Shown: piece after piece, positions 29,501 to 41,500 of the stretch
Position numbering within the stretch: the stretch's first letter is position 1
How the letters are laid out: each line of letters opens with the position of its first letter
NCBI RefSeq assembly: GCF_032854445.1
Contig: NC_088303.1
Coordinates: forward strand, 13,707,501-13,771,500
Direction: 5' to 3'
Length of the DNA stretch: 64,000 nt
From: Liolophura sinensis
Lineage: Eukaryota > Mollusca > Polyplacophora > Chitonida > Chitonidae
Notes under the pieces: model-generated
The model's database searches: none
Told to the model about the DNA's origin: nothing
What the model saw: only the letters and a program-made list of their open reading frames with translations
Translations under genes and position numbers: made by a program

Positions 29501-32500
29501 TTAGTTTTAATTATATCTTTGCTTGTGCTTAAAGTCGCTGTGAAGTGATCAAGTATATGTTTAAAGTATAACCCTGGTGTAATCAAGCATGCAAAGCTGA
29601 TCTCAGGACTAAAGGTATACTTACTGATATTTCCACATAGAACCAAATGCCTTCATTTTCTGTGAGAAATACGTGGTTATAACCAAAAATGCATATAGTA
29701 CCAGTATCTAAAGAGTTCAGTTGAAGACATTTTGGTTGATGCCGAAACGTCAGCAACTATATAGGTATAAAGTTTAATATATCCAGAAATCAGCCATAAA
29801 TTCTTGTTTATTTGCTAAACCATTTCGACATCATCTACTTAGTTTCTTTAACATTGTCTAATTTGTTGTTTGTTCAGTTCTGTGCGGCCATGATTCAGCC
29901 AGGAGGAGGCCGTAATGACATTCCTCAGAGACTTAAGCGACAGTTCACTATCTTCAACTGTGCACTGCCCTCCAACTCCTCCATTGACAAGATCTTCAGC
30001 GTCATTGGAACAGGGCATTACTGCAAAGAGCGGGGCTTCTCTGAAGAGGTCCGCGACCTTATCGCGCGCCTGGTGCCTGTCACACGACGCCTGTGGCAAC
30101 TCACCAAGGTCAAGATGTTGCCCACCCCAGCCAAGTTTCACTATGTGTTCAATCTGCGAGATCTGTCTCGTATCTGGCAGGGTATGATCAACACGCTCTC
30201 GTCTGTCGTCAACAGTGAGAAGGTTGTCATGGCTCTGTGGAAACACGAGTGCTGTCGTGTAATAGCTGACAGGTACGTCTACATGTTGGGAACCATTTTG
30301 GTATTTGTTACAAAGCAAAATTTTTTACTCTGTCATAATTTGTAATGTATGTAGGTACACTACAGTTTGCAGAAGTTTAATTTTATGAACTATTTGGAAA
30401 TGAATTGAATTCGTAAAGACTTTTTGTTGTTTATATGAAAAATAATTTACGATGCATTTTAGAAATAGTATGGACTAAAATAACAAGATAAATATGTAAA
30501 TTAATGTCACTAGACTGTCTACTTTATTGTTTTTATCCCATTTCTTCGACAGGAAATGAACTGACATTTTGTTTTATTAACCCATGAACCCCTCTCATAT
30601 TTTAACTACAGTAATGTTAAATTCCGCTTGTCTTTCATCAAGTATTTGTTAAATTTTATTCAATGTTCTTTCTGCCAAATGCATACCAGTGTAATCATCT
30701 CATATTTTGGTTACTCGTGATAACCTGTTGATTGCTTTCAATTATCTGGTGTCCCCCAGATTTACAGGTGTAGAGGATGCTCAGTGGTTTAATAAGACCC
30801 TGAGTAGGGTGGTAAATGAGGAGCTGTCTGAATCGCTCCTGCCCATGGTGGAGTCCACTCGATACTTTGTAGATTTTCTGAGGTAAACGGTTGTCGCAGC
30901 ACTGAGCATGTGTTCCCAGCACATGTGGTACATGATGGCTAACTTCACGTCCTCCGTTTGGTCACTCAAATGCACCAATCATTTTGTTGTTGTTGTAGAT
31001 GTCCATAACTTTCAAACATTACATAATTTCTGACCAGTACTATGGTTGTTTTGTTTTTTATACAGTTATTTATGTTTGCGTTTGGCAAATTCTTTCCCAT
31101 CGAAAATGTAAACATGTCATGTGTCCAAAAAAGTTAGGATGTTTTCATCTAAAATGAGAAGTTAACCTTAATATTTTTGTTTATCTTTTAAATGTCAAGG
31201 CAGCCCTTTTTCTAGAATTGTGTGATGTTTGAGAGTTTCACAGTTTCCTGTTTTTCACCCTGATCACACTTTTTCTTGTTCACACCTATTCACCAGCCCT
31301 GTTACCTGACTTGTCTCTCGTCTCTCTTACTGTCTGCGTGCTGTGTGTGTATAGGTTTGTCACCCTTAGCGACTTGGCTTGGTTCCAAGAAAAGACAATT
31401 CCGCGTGTGATCCAGGAAGAGCTAGAAGATGAGAGGCTGGTTGAAATGGCCGATTCACAACCATTGTTTTGTGATTTCCTCAGGTATTTGACACTGCCAG
31501 AACTAACTTCATTATAAACAGTAGAGGGTAAATATTTTCCTGAAGAAAATCAGAGAATAAGTGATCTTGTTTGAACATAAGCAAGTGAAATATAATATGT
31601 GAATAGCAGTCTGCTGTTGAACTAATACTTACATTTAAATAAATCCAAATCAAAGGTCAGTGCTACTTGTGTCAGGCCTAAAATGTGATTTAAACTGGCA
31701 GTCTGGGAACTTACTTCGCTTCTTGCCAAAATTTGATATCCCAGTAATAGTATACTGTGACTGGGTTGGACAGCCTGTCTGGTGTCTTTGGCATGGCATT
31801 CCAATAAGGTTGTACAACACGTATGAATATGTTGGTGTTGAGGCTTACCTACATGTGCAACAAAAAGACATTGTCATCATATGACCAAAATACTGTTTAA
31901 AAGTAACATTTAATAAACATGTGAAGACAAGTCAAAGAAAATGACCCTAAATGTGGACTCCAGTGTGACTACAGTTTTGGGTGAAAGATGCTTAGGGCTT
32001 GTTATTTCAATATGTTAGATTGTGATATGAAATTTGCAAGTGTTTGTCATTGTATTAAATTATATTACCAGAAATTCACAGCTTGACAAGCTATAATTAA
32101 AGCACATGTAAGTGTTCATTATAGTTGTCTTTGTGATTTAAGTAAGATACTACATGGAGTTTCTGTACACTGTAACATTGTTGTGATCTGTTGACCCTCT
32201 GTGTTAATAGTATGTGTTTTTTGCATGACCTACAAAGTGGGTAATGTTTCGTGTTGAAAACCATGAAATTAATCAGCCGAAATTGTTAGAATTTACATGT
32301 AGGTGTTTTTATAGCTGTGTGCGATAACAGAAATATTGTAACTAATGGTAGACCAACAACTATGATTTTTTCCCAATCGGTACAAAAATATGAATCCAGA
32401 GTTGATTGGTTTCATTTGTTTATTAAAGTGTAAATTGTTGCAAGAACATATATATGAAAAAGTCATAAGATTAATATTATAATAGACGCTGTATTTTAGT

Positions 32501-35500
32501 TTTGTAGTAAGATTTAATAAAACTTCTGAAATACCCTTATGTTGGATATTTGGTTTGTCATGGACAGTCAGTGTATGAAAGATATCAAACAAGTGGAGCA
32601 TATTTTATAGTACATGTACTGTATATATACTCTCTCAGGCTCTGCAATGCACAACCCTATGTGTTCTTCCCCTTTATCATGAGAGCTGTCTTTGTTTTTA
32701 GAGATGCACCAGAGGCAACTGGAGATGAACCAGAAGATGCTGACTTTGACATGCCCAAGATTTATGAGCCTGTAAGGAAAAAATACTTCCTTTTTTCAGT
32801 ATATTGTCCTAATTACTACATGCAACTCTTTTGAAAGATGTTTGCAAGATGTTTATTCAAGCAAATTTTGAAGGCATTATTCTGTACAGAGTAATACATT
32901 TATATATTTTTTTTTGAAGCCATGAAGTTGGCTAACCCATCCAGTGTAGTTCTGTTTCAAAATCATGTTAAAAATGGCATCGAAAGTTGCTGTTTCATAT
33001 GCTAAAAGGCTGAGGAATTATGGTTGGTCAGATCAACATCTTCTAATGTGACGGCGACAATTGTTCTGTAGAATTTGAATGTCTCTTCAGGTGTGTTTAC
33101 AGTTTAAAGTCAGGTGGTAGCAACAGTAGTAGTGTCACCCAGATTCTTGCCAGTTTACAATCTTAGGTGTGAAATTTCGAGATACAGACCAAATATTTAA
33201 AGAAATATGTTTCTGAGAACAGGTTGACACTTTTTGTAGATTGACTCATTTGAGCAGCTGGAAGAAAGACTACAGATGTTCTTACAGCAGTACAATGACA
33301 GCATCCGTGGGGCTGGCATGGACCTTGTCTTCTTCAAGGATGCTATGATACATCTGCTGAAGATCTCGCGTATCATCCGCACCCCAAGGGGAAACGCCCT
33401 TTTAGTTGGGGTTGGTGGATCAGGAAAGCAATCTCTCACTAAGCTAGCGTCCTTCATCGCAGGCTACAAGACGTTCCAGATCACACTCACCAGGTAACTT
33501 GGCAGGACATTGGCTTCCTCTTTGATCATGGAAGATGGAAGTCATGGATTAACTTGTTTGTGACTTGCGTACCTCCGATAAGAAAATGTAATATTTCAGG
33601 AAATAGACATGTATCATAACATACTAAGATGAATGTCACATGTCCCATATAATTATATATCACACAATTTTCTTAGATTTACACATTTTTAGTGAAACTA
33701 CATGTAGAGCAACTTTATATATGTGTGCTTGTTTTAGGGTAGTGAAATTTTTTTCTGCTATGTTCACTGTTGTTATGATACATATCACTTTACAAAGAAT
33801 GTGAAGAATGCCTTACTTGAGTATTAAGAACAAATCTACTAATAGCCTAACCTGTTGAGAACACTCAGAACTTGATTGTTTGTTTTCATGTCTCCACAGA
33901 TCGTACAGTGTTTCAAACCTCCTGGAGGATCTGAAATTCCTGTACCGTACGGCCGGTCAGCAGGGAAAGGGCATTACATTCATCTTCACTGACCAGGAGA
34001 TTAAAGATGAGGGCTTCCTGGAATATCTCAACAATGTCCTGTCGTCTGGTGTGGTCAGTACTCATTCTCCCCCCAGTAGATAAAATTACAGTCAAGGGGA
34101 GACAAGCAGAAAGGGGAACAACTCTTGTGAGATCTTGGTCGTTCACATGGGTTGTCTGTACTACAACAATGGATTTGATCAGGAACTGGAGAACATACAT
34201 AAGATTTATCACATGTAGTTACGTGCATGTAATGATGTGTATTTAAGTACAAGTATGTTCTACATGTAACATAATTTACATATATAACTTCTGCAATTTG
34301 ATATAAAACATGAGAACTAGTTTGTGGTCGTGTCACATCAGTTGTGTTTGTTCTCTCCATCTTTTCGTCTGTCAAACCATTAAATGCCTGTCTTTGTGTT
34401 TCAGGTTGCAAACCTGTTTGCACGAGATGAGATGGATGAAATAACACAAGAGTTAGTTCCCATAATGAAGAAGGAGTATCCACGACGACCACCGACCAAT
34501 GAGAATCTGTACGATTACTACCTGTCACGTGTCAGAAGTAACCTCCATGTGGTGCTGTGTTTCTCACCTGTAAGTGATGATTTTTTGTTAAACTCTGAAG
34601 GGCCAATTTCCACAAGGCCTTTTCTGACTTATGTAAAAATGATTTTAAAGACTATTTTTTGGCATTTTGAAATTAGAATTTTGACCATCTCATTAGTGTT
34701 ATCTTGAGACAAATGTGTCAAAAATTCTACCTTTCATTACTAAGAAGCATTGAGATGAATTTTTAAAATCAGTGAAGATCAAGCAGTACTCAAAATCCAA
34801 AACAAAACAGTTTAGACATGTTTCATATTTTGGCTAGCGTGTACCTGTTCCTATCAGAGACACTCACCTCTACTTGTATGACCCTCTCCTATCATCAGGT
34901 GGGGGAGAAGTTCCGTGCCCGAGCCCTCAAGTTCCCAGGGTTGATCTCAGGTTGCACGATGGACTGGTTCCAGCGCTGGCCTAAGGACGCTCTCATCGCT
35001 GTGGCTGACCACTTTCTGTCTGGGTTTGACATCAAGTGTGTGCCAGAGGTGAAGAAACAGCTGATACAGACCATGGGCATCATTCACGACGGGGTGGCAG
35101 AAAGCTGTGTTGATTACTTCCAGAGGTTTGTGGCAGTTCTCAACAGCAATTCACTTCTAGTTGGGCATTCATGGTTATGGGTGGAGAAAGCCTGCTTGAT
35201 TCGGATGTACAGCCACAGGCAAACCTACAGGAGCTGTAGTCCAACTCGTCACTGGACAAGGGTCAATATTGTAGTCTGCTGGGTGTCCAGCACATGATGC
35301 AGTGCAATGTTGGTTTGTGATAGTGAGTTATGATAGTTACAGTGAATATTTGTAGTTTGAAAACAGTGCATGAACATGGAATTGGTGGTAGTTGCGTTAC
35401 GTCGTTGTGAAGGTGCAGTGTGTAGATGCAGATTTTTCAACTTTTTTAATTTCTTGTATACTATATATGTGATGATGGCTATTTATTTTTGTGTTCTATA

Positions 35501-38500
35501 AGTTGCATCTTACAGCCTTGACCTGGGACGAGTCATACCAAAGGCTTTAAAGATAGCACTTGTTGTTGCCTCACTTGGTGCTCAGCATTGAGGGGTTAGA
35601 TCAAGGAGAGTCATATACTGCATGTTCTTGTGGCAGTGAGAGTCCATGTTGCCAAAGTGCTGCCGGCACTGAAGTCATGCCAAAGACACCAGACATGATC
35701 TCCCACCCAGTCTGATTACACTGACTCCGGGACAAACAGTCCTGTTTGCGTGCTCTAACCTAGCTCTCAGTGCTGAGCATGAAGTGAGGCAACAACAAAT
35801 AGCAACTAAAGTCTTCGGTGTGACCTAACTCAGATTTGAACCTAGGCCTCCGGACTTTGAGGCCACCAAAGAGGTTAATAGCATTTATGGAGTGTAATGG
35901 TGAAGTACTTGTTTGCTAGGTACCGACGATCCACCCATGTTACTCCCAAGTCTTACCTGTCCTTCCTGAATGGATACAAGAACATTTACTCTGAGAAACA
36001 TGCTGAGATTGGGGACATGGCGAACCGCATGAATACAGGTATGGTCAGACATTTCTGTAAACCACATGAATACAGGTAGGATCAGGCAATCCTGCTAACC
36101 ACATGTATACAGGTATGGACAGACAGTTGTGTAAACCACATGAAGACAGGTGTGGTCAGACAGTTCTGTAAACCGCATGAATACAGGTATGGCAGACAGT
36201 CCTGTAAACCGCTTGAACACAGGTATGGTCAGACAGTTCTATAAACCGCATGAATACAGGTATGGTCAGACAGTTCTGTAAACCGCATGAACACAGGTAT
36301 GGTCAGACAGTTCTGTAAACCGCATGAATACAGATATGGTCAGACAGTTCTGTAAAACGCATGAGTACAGGTATGGTCAGACAGTTCTGTAAACCGCATG
36401 AATACAGATATGGTCAGACAGTTCTGTAAAACGCATGAGTACAGGTATGGTCAGACAGTTCTGTAAACCACATGTATACAGGTATAGTCAGACAATTCTG
36501 TAAACCACATAAATACAGGTATAGTCAGACAGTTCTGTAAACCACATGTATACAGGTATAGTCAGACAGTTCTGTAAACCACATGAATACAGGTATAGTC
36601 ATAAAATGCTGTAAACCGCATGAAAACAGGCGGGGTCCAGCAATTCTGTAAACCAAATGAATACAGATATGGTCAGATAATTTTGTAAAGTGCAAGACTA
36701 TGGGTATAATTAATTTAACAGTAGGGCAGTCATGGTGAACTACTTCATGATTACTTGTTCTTTTCAGGTCTGGAGAAGTTAATTGAGGCATCACATGCAG
36801 TTTCTGAACTGAGCAAAGAACTAGCTGTGAAGGAGAAGGAGTTAGCTATCGCATCAGAGAAAGCAGAGAAAGTTTTACAAGAGGTGACTGTCAAAGCCCA
36901 GGCCTCAGAGAAAGTGAAAAACCAGGTGCAGAAAGTCAAAGACAAGGCCCAGACGATAGTGGACTCAATTGCTCAGGACAAGGCCGTGGCGGAGGAGAAG
37001 CTGGAATTAGCGAGGCCTGCCCTGGAGGAAGCAGAGGCTGCCCTTAACACCATTAAGCCGGCGGATATCGCCACTGTCAGGAAGCTGGGCAAACCCCCAC
37101 ATCTCATCATGAGGATCATGGACTGTGTCCTCATTCTGTTCCAGAGGAAACTCGATTCAGTTACCCCAGACCCGGAAAAAGTGTCCGTGAAACCATCTTG
37201 GGGAGAGTCGCTCAAGGTTTGTGGTCATATATTGTCATTGTGTATATAATAAGAAGTGGTCTGGTTTTCAAAGTTAGCCAGTAAATGTATATTTTTTTAT
37301 TAAACTTACTGATGATCGAATTATAAAATTATGAATTTTTGGGCTATAATTTTTTTTTAATGTGAGTGTACCAATATGTTTTTTTTTAAAAAGTCCATAT
37401 ATGTGTAAGTCATGTTTTTGTGTTACAACTGAAAAATGATCTTACTGGTATTTCAAAATTTCCTGTGCTTCTTTATGGCTCTATGTAGATGTATGTGCTT
37501 GTCAGTAAGGTCAATGGTAAGAATAAGGGATTTCATATAATGGAAGCTATCCTGGATCTGAAAGGACGTGAAGATGCCTTGGAAATGTTGATTAAGTGTA
37601 TTAACATTTCTCGCTGTATCACTGTACACACTGTGCTAACCTGTACACATGACCTCTACCTTTGTCCCTCTCAGATGATGGCTGGGGGTGGCCTGCTCCA
37701 GTCTCTTGTCTCCTTCCCTAAGGACACGATTAATGAGGAGATGGTGGAGCTGCTAGAGCCGTACATAGAGATGGAGGATTATAACCTGGACACAGCCAAG
37801 AAGGTCTGTGGTAATGTGGCTGGCCTCTGCTCCTGGACTAAGGCAATGGCTGCCTTCTTCAGCATTAACAAGGAGGTCCTTCCCCTCAAGGTGAGACTGT
37901 GGACACCATGTGAACTGGGGAGATGTTGTGGGGAATTGACATGGACGGAAGTGCAGGGGAGTAGACCCATTGTCAAAGTAGTCTGTTCACAATGATGCTA
38001 AAGCTTTGCTTTGATTTGAATGGCAACAAATCAGTAATAGGGGGTATAGACAATACAATACTCATAACTAATATGGCTGAAAATTCTAGTCTTAGTTCAA
38101 CTTCAGTTACATTTGAATATACATGTAATAGGGAATGATACATATACAATGACCATTATATCAGTGTTAGAAAAATCAACTGTATTGTGTCCGTTCTAGG
38201 TCAAACACTGTAACACTATGGCAGTTTTGTTTTTCTGACAGGCTAACTTAGCTGTGCAGCAGGCTAGGCTGGAAGTTGCTAATGGTGACTTGAGTAAAGC
38301 CCAGGCTCAGCTGGATGAAAAGGAGGCGGAGTTAGCTGTTGTCAGGGCAATGTATGATGAGGCAATGAGAGAGAAACAGGTTTGAACTTTTGTCATAGCA
38401 TTTCGTATAACAGGGTTATCAAGCTTCTGTAACACCTTGGAGCATTGTTTAATATTGAATATTGGTTGTGTGACCCCTGAATACATAAGTTGTACAACTG

Positions 38501-41500
38501 TGTTTGAGGATCATAATAACCAAGTTTAAATGTATGAAGTATTTATTTGTTTATTTTGTTATTAATTTCATCGGTGTTAAATGCATTACTCAAAACTGTT
38601 TCACTTTGAAATGTTTCTCCTGAGTTTTGTAATACTGTCTATGTATAAATCAGTCCTGATTTAATGTGCACATTAATGTCCCGTCTAAAGTGTCAAACTG
38701 TACAATAATTTTACTTTCAGATAAGGCATACTTCTGATTTATATTTCAGACTTTGTTGGACGATGCAGAAACATGTCGACGCAAGATGAATGCTGCTTCG
38801 GCCTTGATCAACGGCCTGGGGGGTGAGAGAGAGAGATGGACAGAGCAGAGTAAAGAGTTTAAAGAACAGATCGGCAGGTAGGTCATCACGGGGCATAAGA
38901 TATTGGTCCGTGCTGTTGTATGGGTTTGGTTATGTTAGGGCATGTCAGTACAGAACATGTCTTTCACTTGTAAGGTTTTGAAAGTGTGCATGTTCAGGTA
39001 GGTATGGCTTTTGGGTAGAACTTATTTGTTGCTTGTACTCCACTGCTCACTACTTTGACTGCTTCTTTAAGTCTTTATGTTTGTCAGGTATCGGGTATCT
39101 GACAGTCAGGTGTCAGGTATTGATGGTGGTTTGCTCCGGACACTCTGATTTCCTCAACCAAACCTTGGTGATAACCAAATGCTTATCATCATATAAGTGA
39201 AAGTATTGCATTGAACATCAATCAGATATATAAATAAATATTTTGTTACTTAACTCTACTTGTGTAAACTTTCTGTGCTAGTGTACATGTAAGTCTGGCT
39301 CATGGACCATTTCCTGATTCCAGGCTCGTGGGTGATGTGGTAATGTGTACAGCTTTCCTCTCCTACTCTGGACCCTTTAACCAAGATTTCCGAGGCCTGC
39401 TACTTAAAAATTGGATCAAAGAGCTCAAGAGCAGAAAGATTCCTTACACAGGCAATCTGAATGTCACAGAGATGTTGGCACATCCCACAACGGTAGATAC
39501 TTTTACATTGTCATGGAAATAAAAGAAGCTGAGATTCAGTTTCAAGATTGTTGTTTTGTTGTTGGAATGTTGTTCTGTTGTTGGTAAAAATATTTTTATT
39601 GCCTATGAGGTATCCATTTACATTTCCAGAAACTGTGAGATGTATCATGTGTGTTCAGGGCTGGAGGAAAGAGGCGTTGGGGATGGGTTGTTGGTGGAGC
39701 AGGGGATGTGGTGTGGTACTGCATTTAATATTCCTGTGCTTGGGCTTAAAGGTTCTTTCAACATTATACCATTTAATGCGGCCTGATGACATATTTTCTA
39801 ATGCTGCCTCACTGGAATGCCATGCCAAAGACACCAAATATCTCAGTATACCAGTACCAGGCCGATTAGTAGTTTAATACTCAATGCTGATTCTTATGAT
39901 GAGCGTGAGAGAAAAGTTGATACAAAGAAGTACATATTTTACACATATATGTTTCAGGTTGCTGAGTGGAACCTCCAGGGCCTGCCCAATGATGAGCTGT
40001 CCACACAAAATGGCATCATTGTCACAAAGGCCTCCCGCTACCCTCTCCTGGTAGATCCCCAGGGGCAAGGTAAAAACTGGATAAAAAACAGGGAGGCTCA
40101 CAGTGAGTTGCAGGTAAGCTCCTTAATGTTAAATTTTGGGTCCAAATGTGCTAAAATTGAAGTGTAAGATTGGGCACATGAAGAGTTGGGAAATGAATGT
40201 TTTGACACTTCTTTGGTGTATATTTCAAGAATTAGACTTTGTGACAACTACCTTGTGTATCACAACATGTAAAAACATTTCTCTGACAATTCAATGGTGA
40301 CTTTAGAGGAGAAGAAAACATAAAAATGATGCCAAAATCAGATGAAAGAGTATCAAAACTTATTTGCTAATATGATCTTTAATATTTTTGTGGATTTTTT
40401 TTTTCAAGAGAAAAGGGTATTTGAAAATATTTTTGTATGGTGGGTATTTGGGACCAACTTTTGGTATTTATCGTTGTTGCATAATAATGTTCTATATAAG
40501 GATGTGATGCTTATCTAATAAATTTATTTGAATGTATATTTGTTGTTTATATTGAAACATATGCATTTTACCTAAATTATGATAATATTTATGAACATAT
40601 TACAAATATAAATATGATCCAAGTTGAGGTTTAATACATTTGTTAGCTGAAAAGAACAAATTCTAGTGCAAAAATATTGATTAAACCTGTGTTACATCCT
40701 CATTTATGACATTATTAAACAAAGACTATAAATACCAAAAGGTGGTCCCAAATACCCACCATACAAAAATTATTTTCCAGGGTCTTTTTCTCCTTAAGGA
40801 AAAATTGGAAAAAATATTAAAGTCCACATTTAGGAATAACTTTTTCTTTTCTCCACCTTTAAGTTTTATTGGGATGTTTTTCATCAGCTTTGTGGCCATT
40901 TCTCTGTTTTTCTCTGATTTGGCCAAAGCATGGTTCTCAATCTGCCCCAGACCAGTGACTTTATTGTGCTTTTTCTATGGCTTTAAAGGATTAGTGTCCA
41001 GGCTGGTTATTTATTCATAATTAGCTACCTCTGTATATGTCGTTAAGTTGAGTGTAAAAAATATTGTAAAAAAAGTACAGTGATCTGAGTGATACGGCAT
41101 TAAAATCACTAGATAATGAGACTAGGTTTTTGAATTTTTTCTGCCAACACTCTGTAGTCTCTGCTGAATGACGTCATACAAGTCCAACCTTTATGAGCTA
41201 TCAGAGCTTCGCCATTTAGTTCAGTGTTAAATGGCCACACAAGTGATAACAAGCATATCAGATTTCTCCACAAAATGGTTTGCTGTTCTGCACATGGTTG
41301 TAAAAACAGGTGGTCAAAGAACCTTGGAGTTAGTTTTTTCTAGTTTCCAGACGATTTGGCCCTCGGGAAATCGTGGATTGATGGCACTAGACTGAAGGGT
41401 TTTAAACAACACAGCCAAATCTTTGCCGGGCTGGCAGGAGTTGGGATGAGAAAACCTGGCGGGCAGCTAAATTTTAACAGCAAGGAGGGAAAATCAGGCT

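Noticed and set aside
37489-37674. Open sequence upstream of exon 46 as an extension of that exon
   Set aside because: Family alignment starts exactly at 37675 after a good acceptor; the upstream residues have no counterpart.
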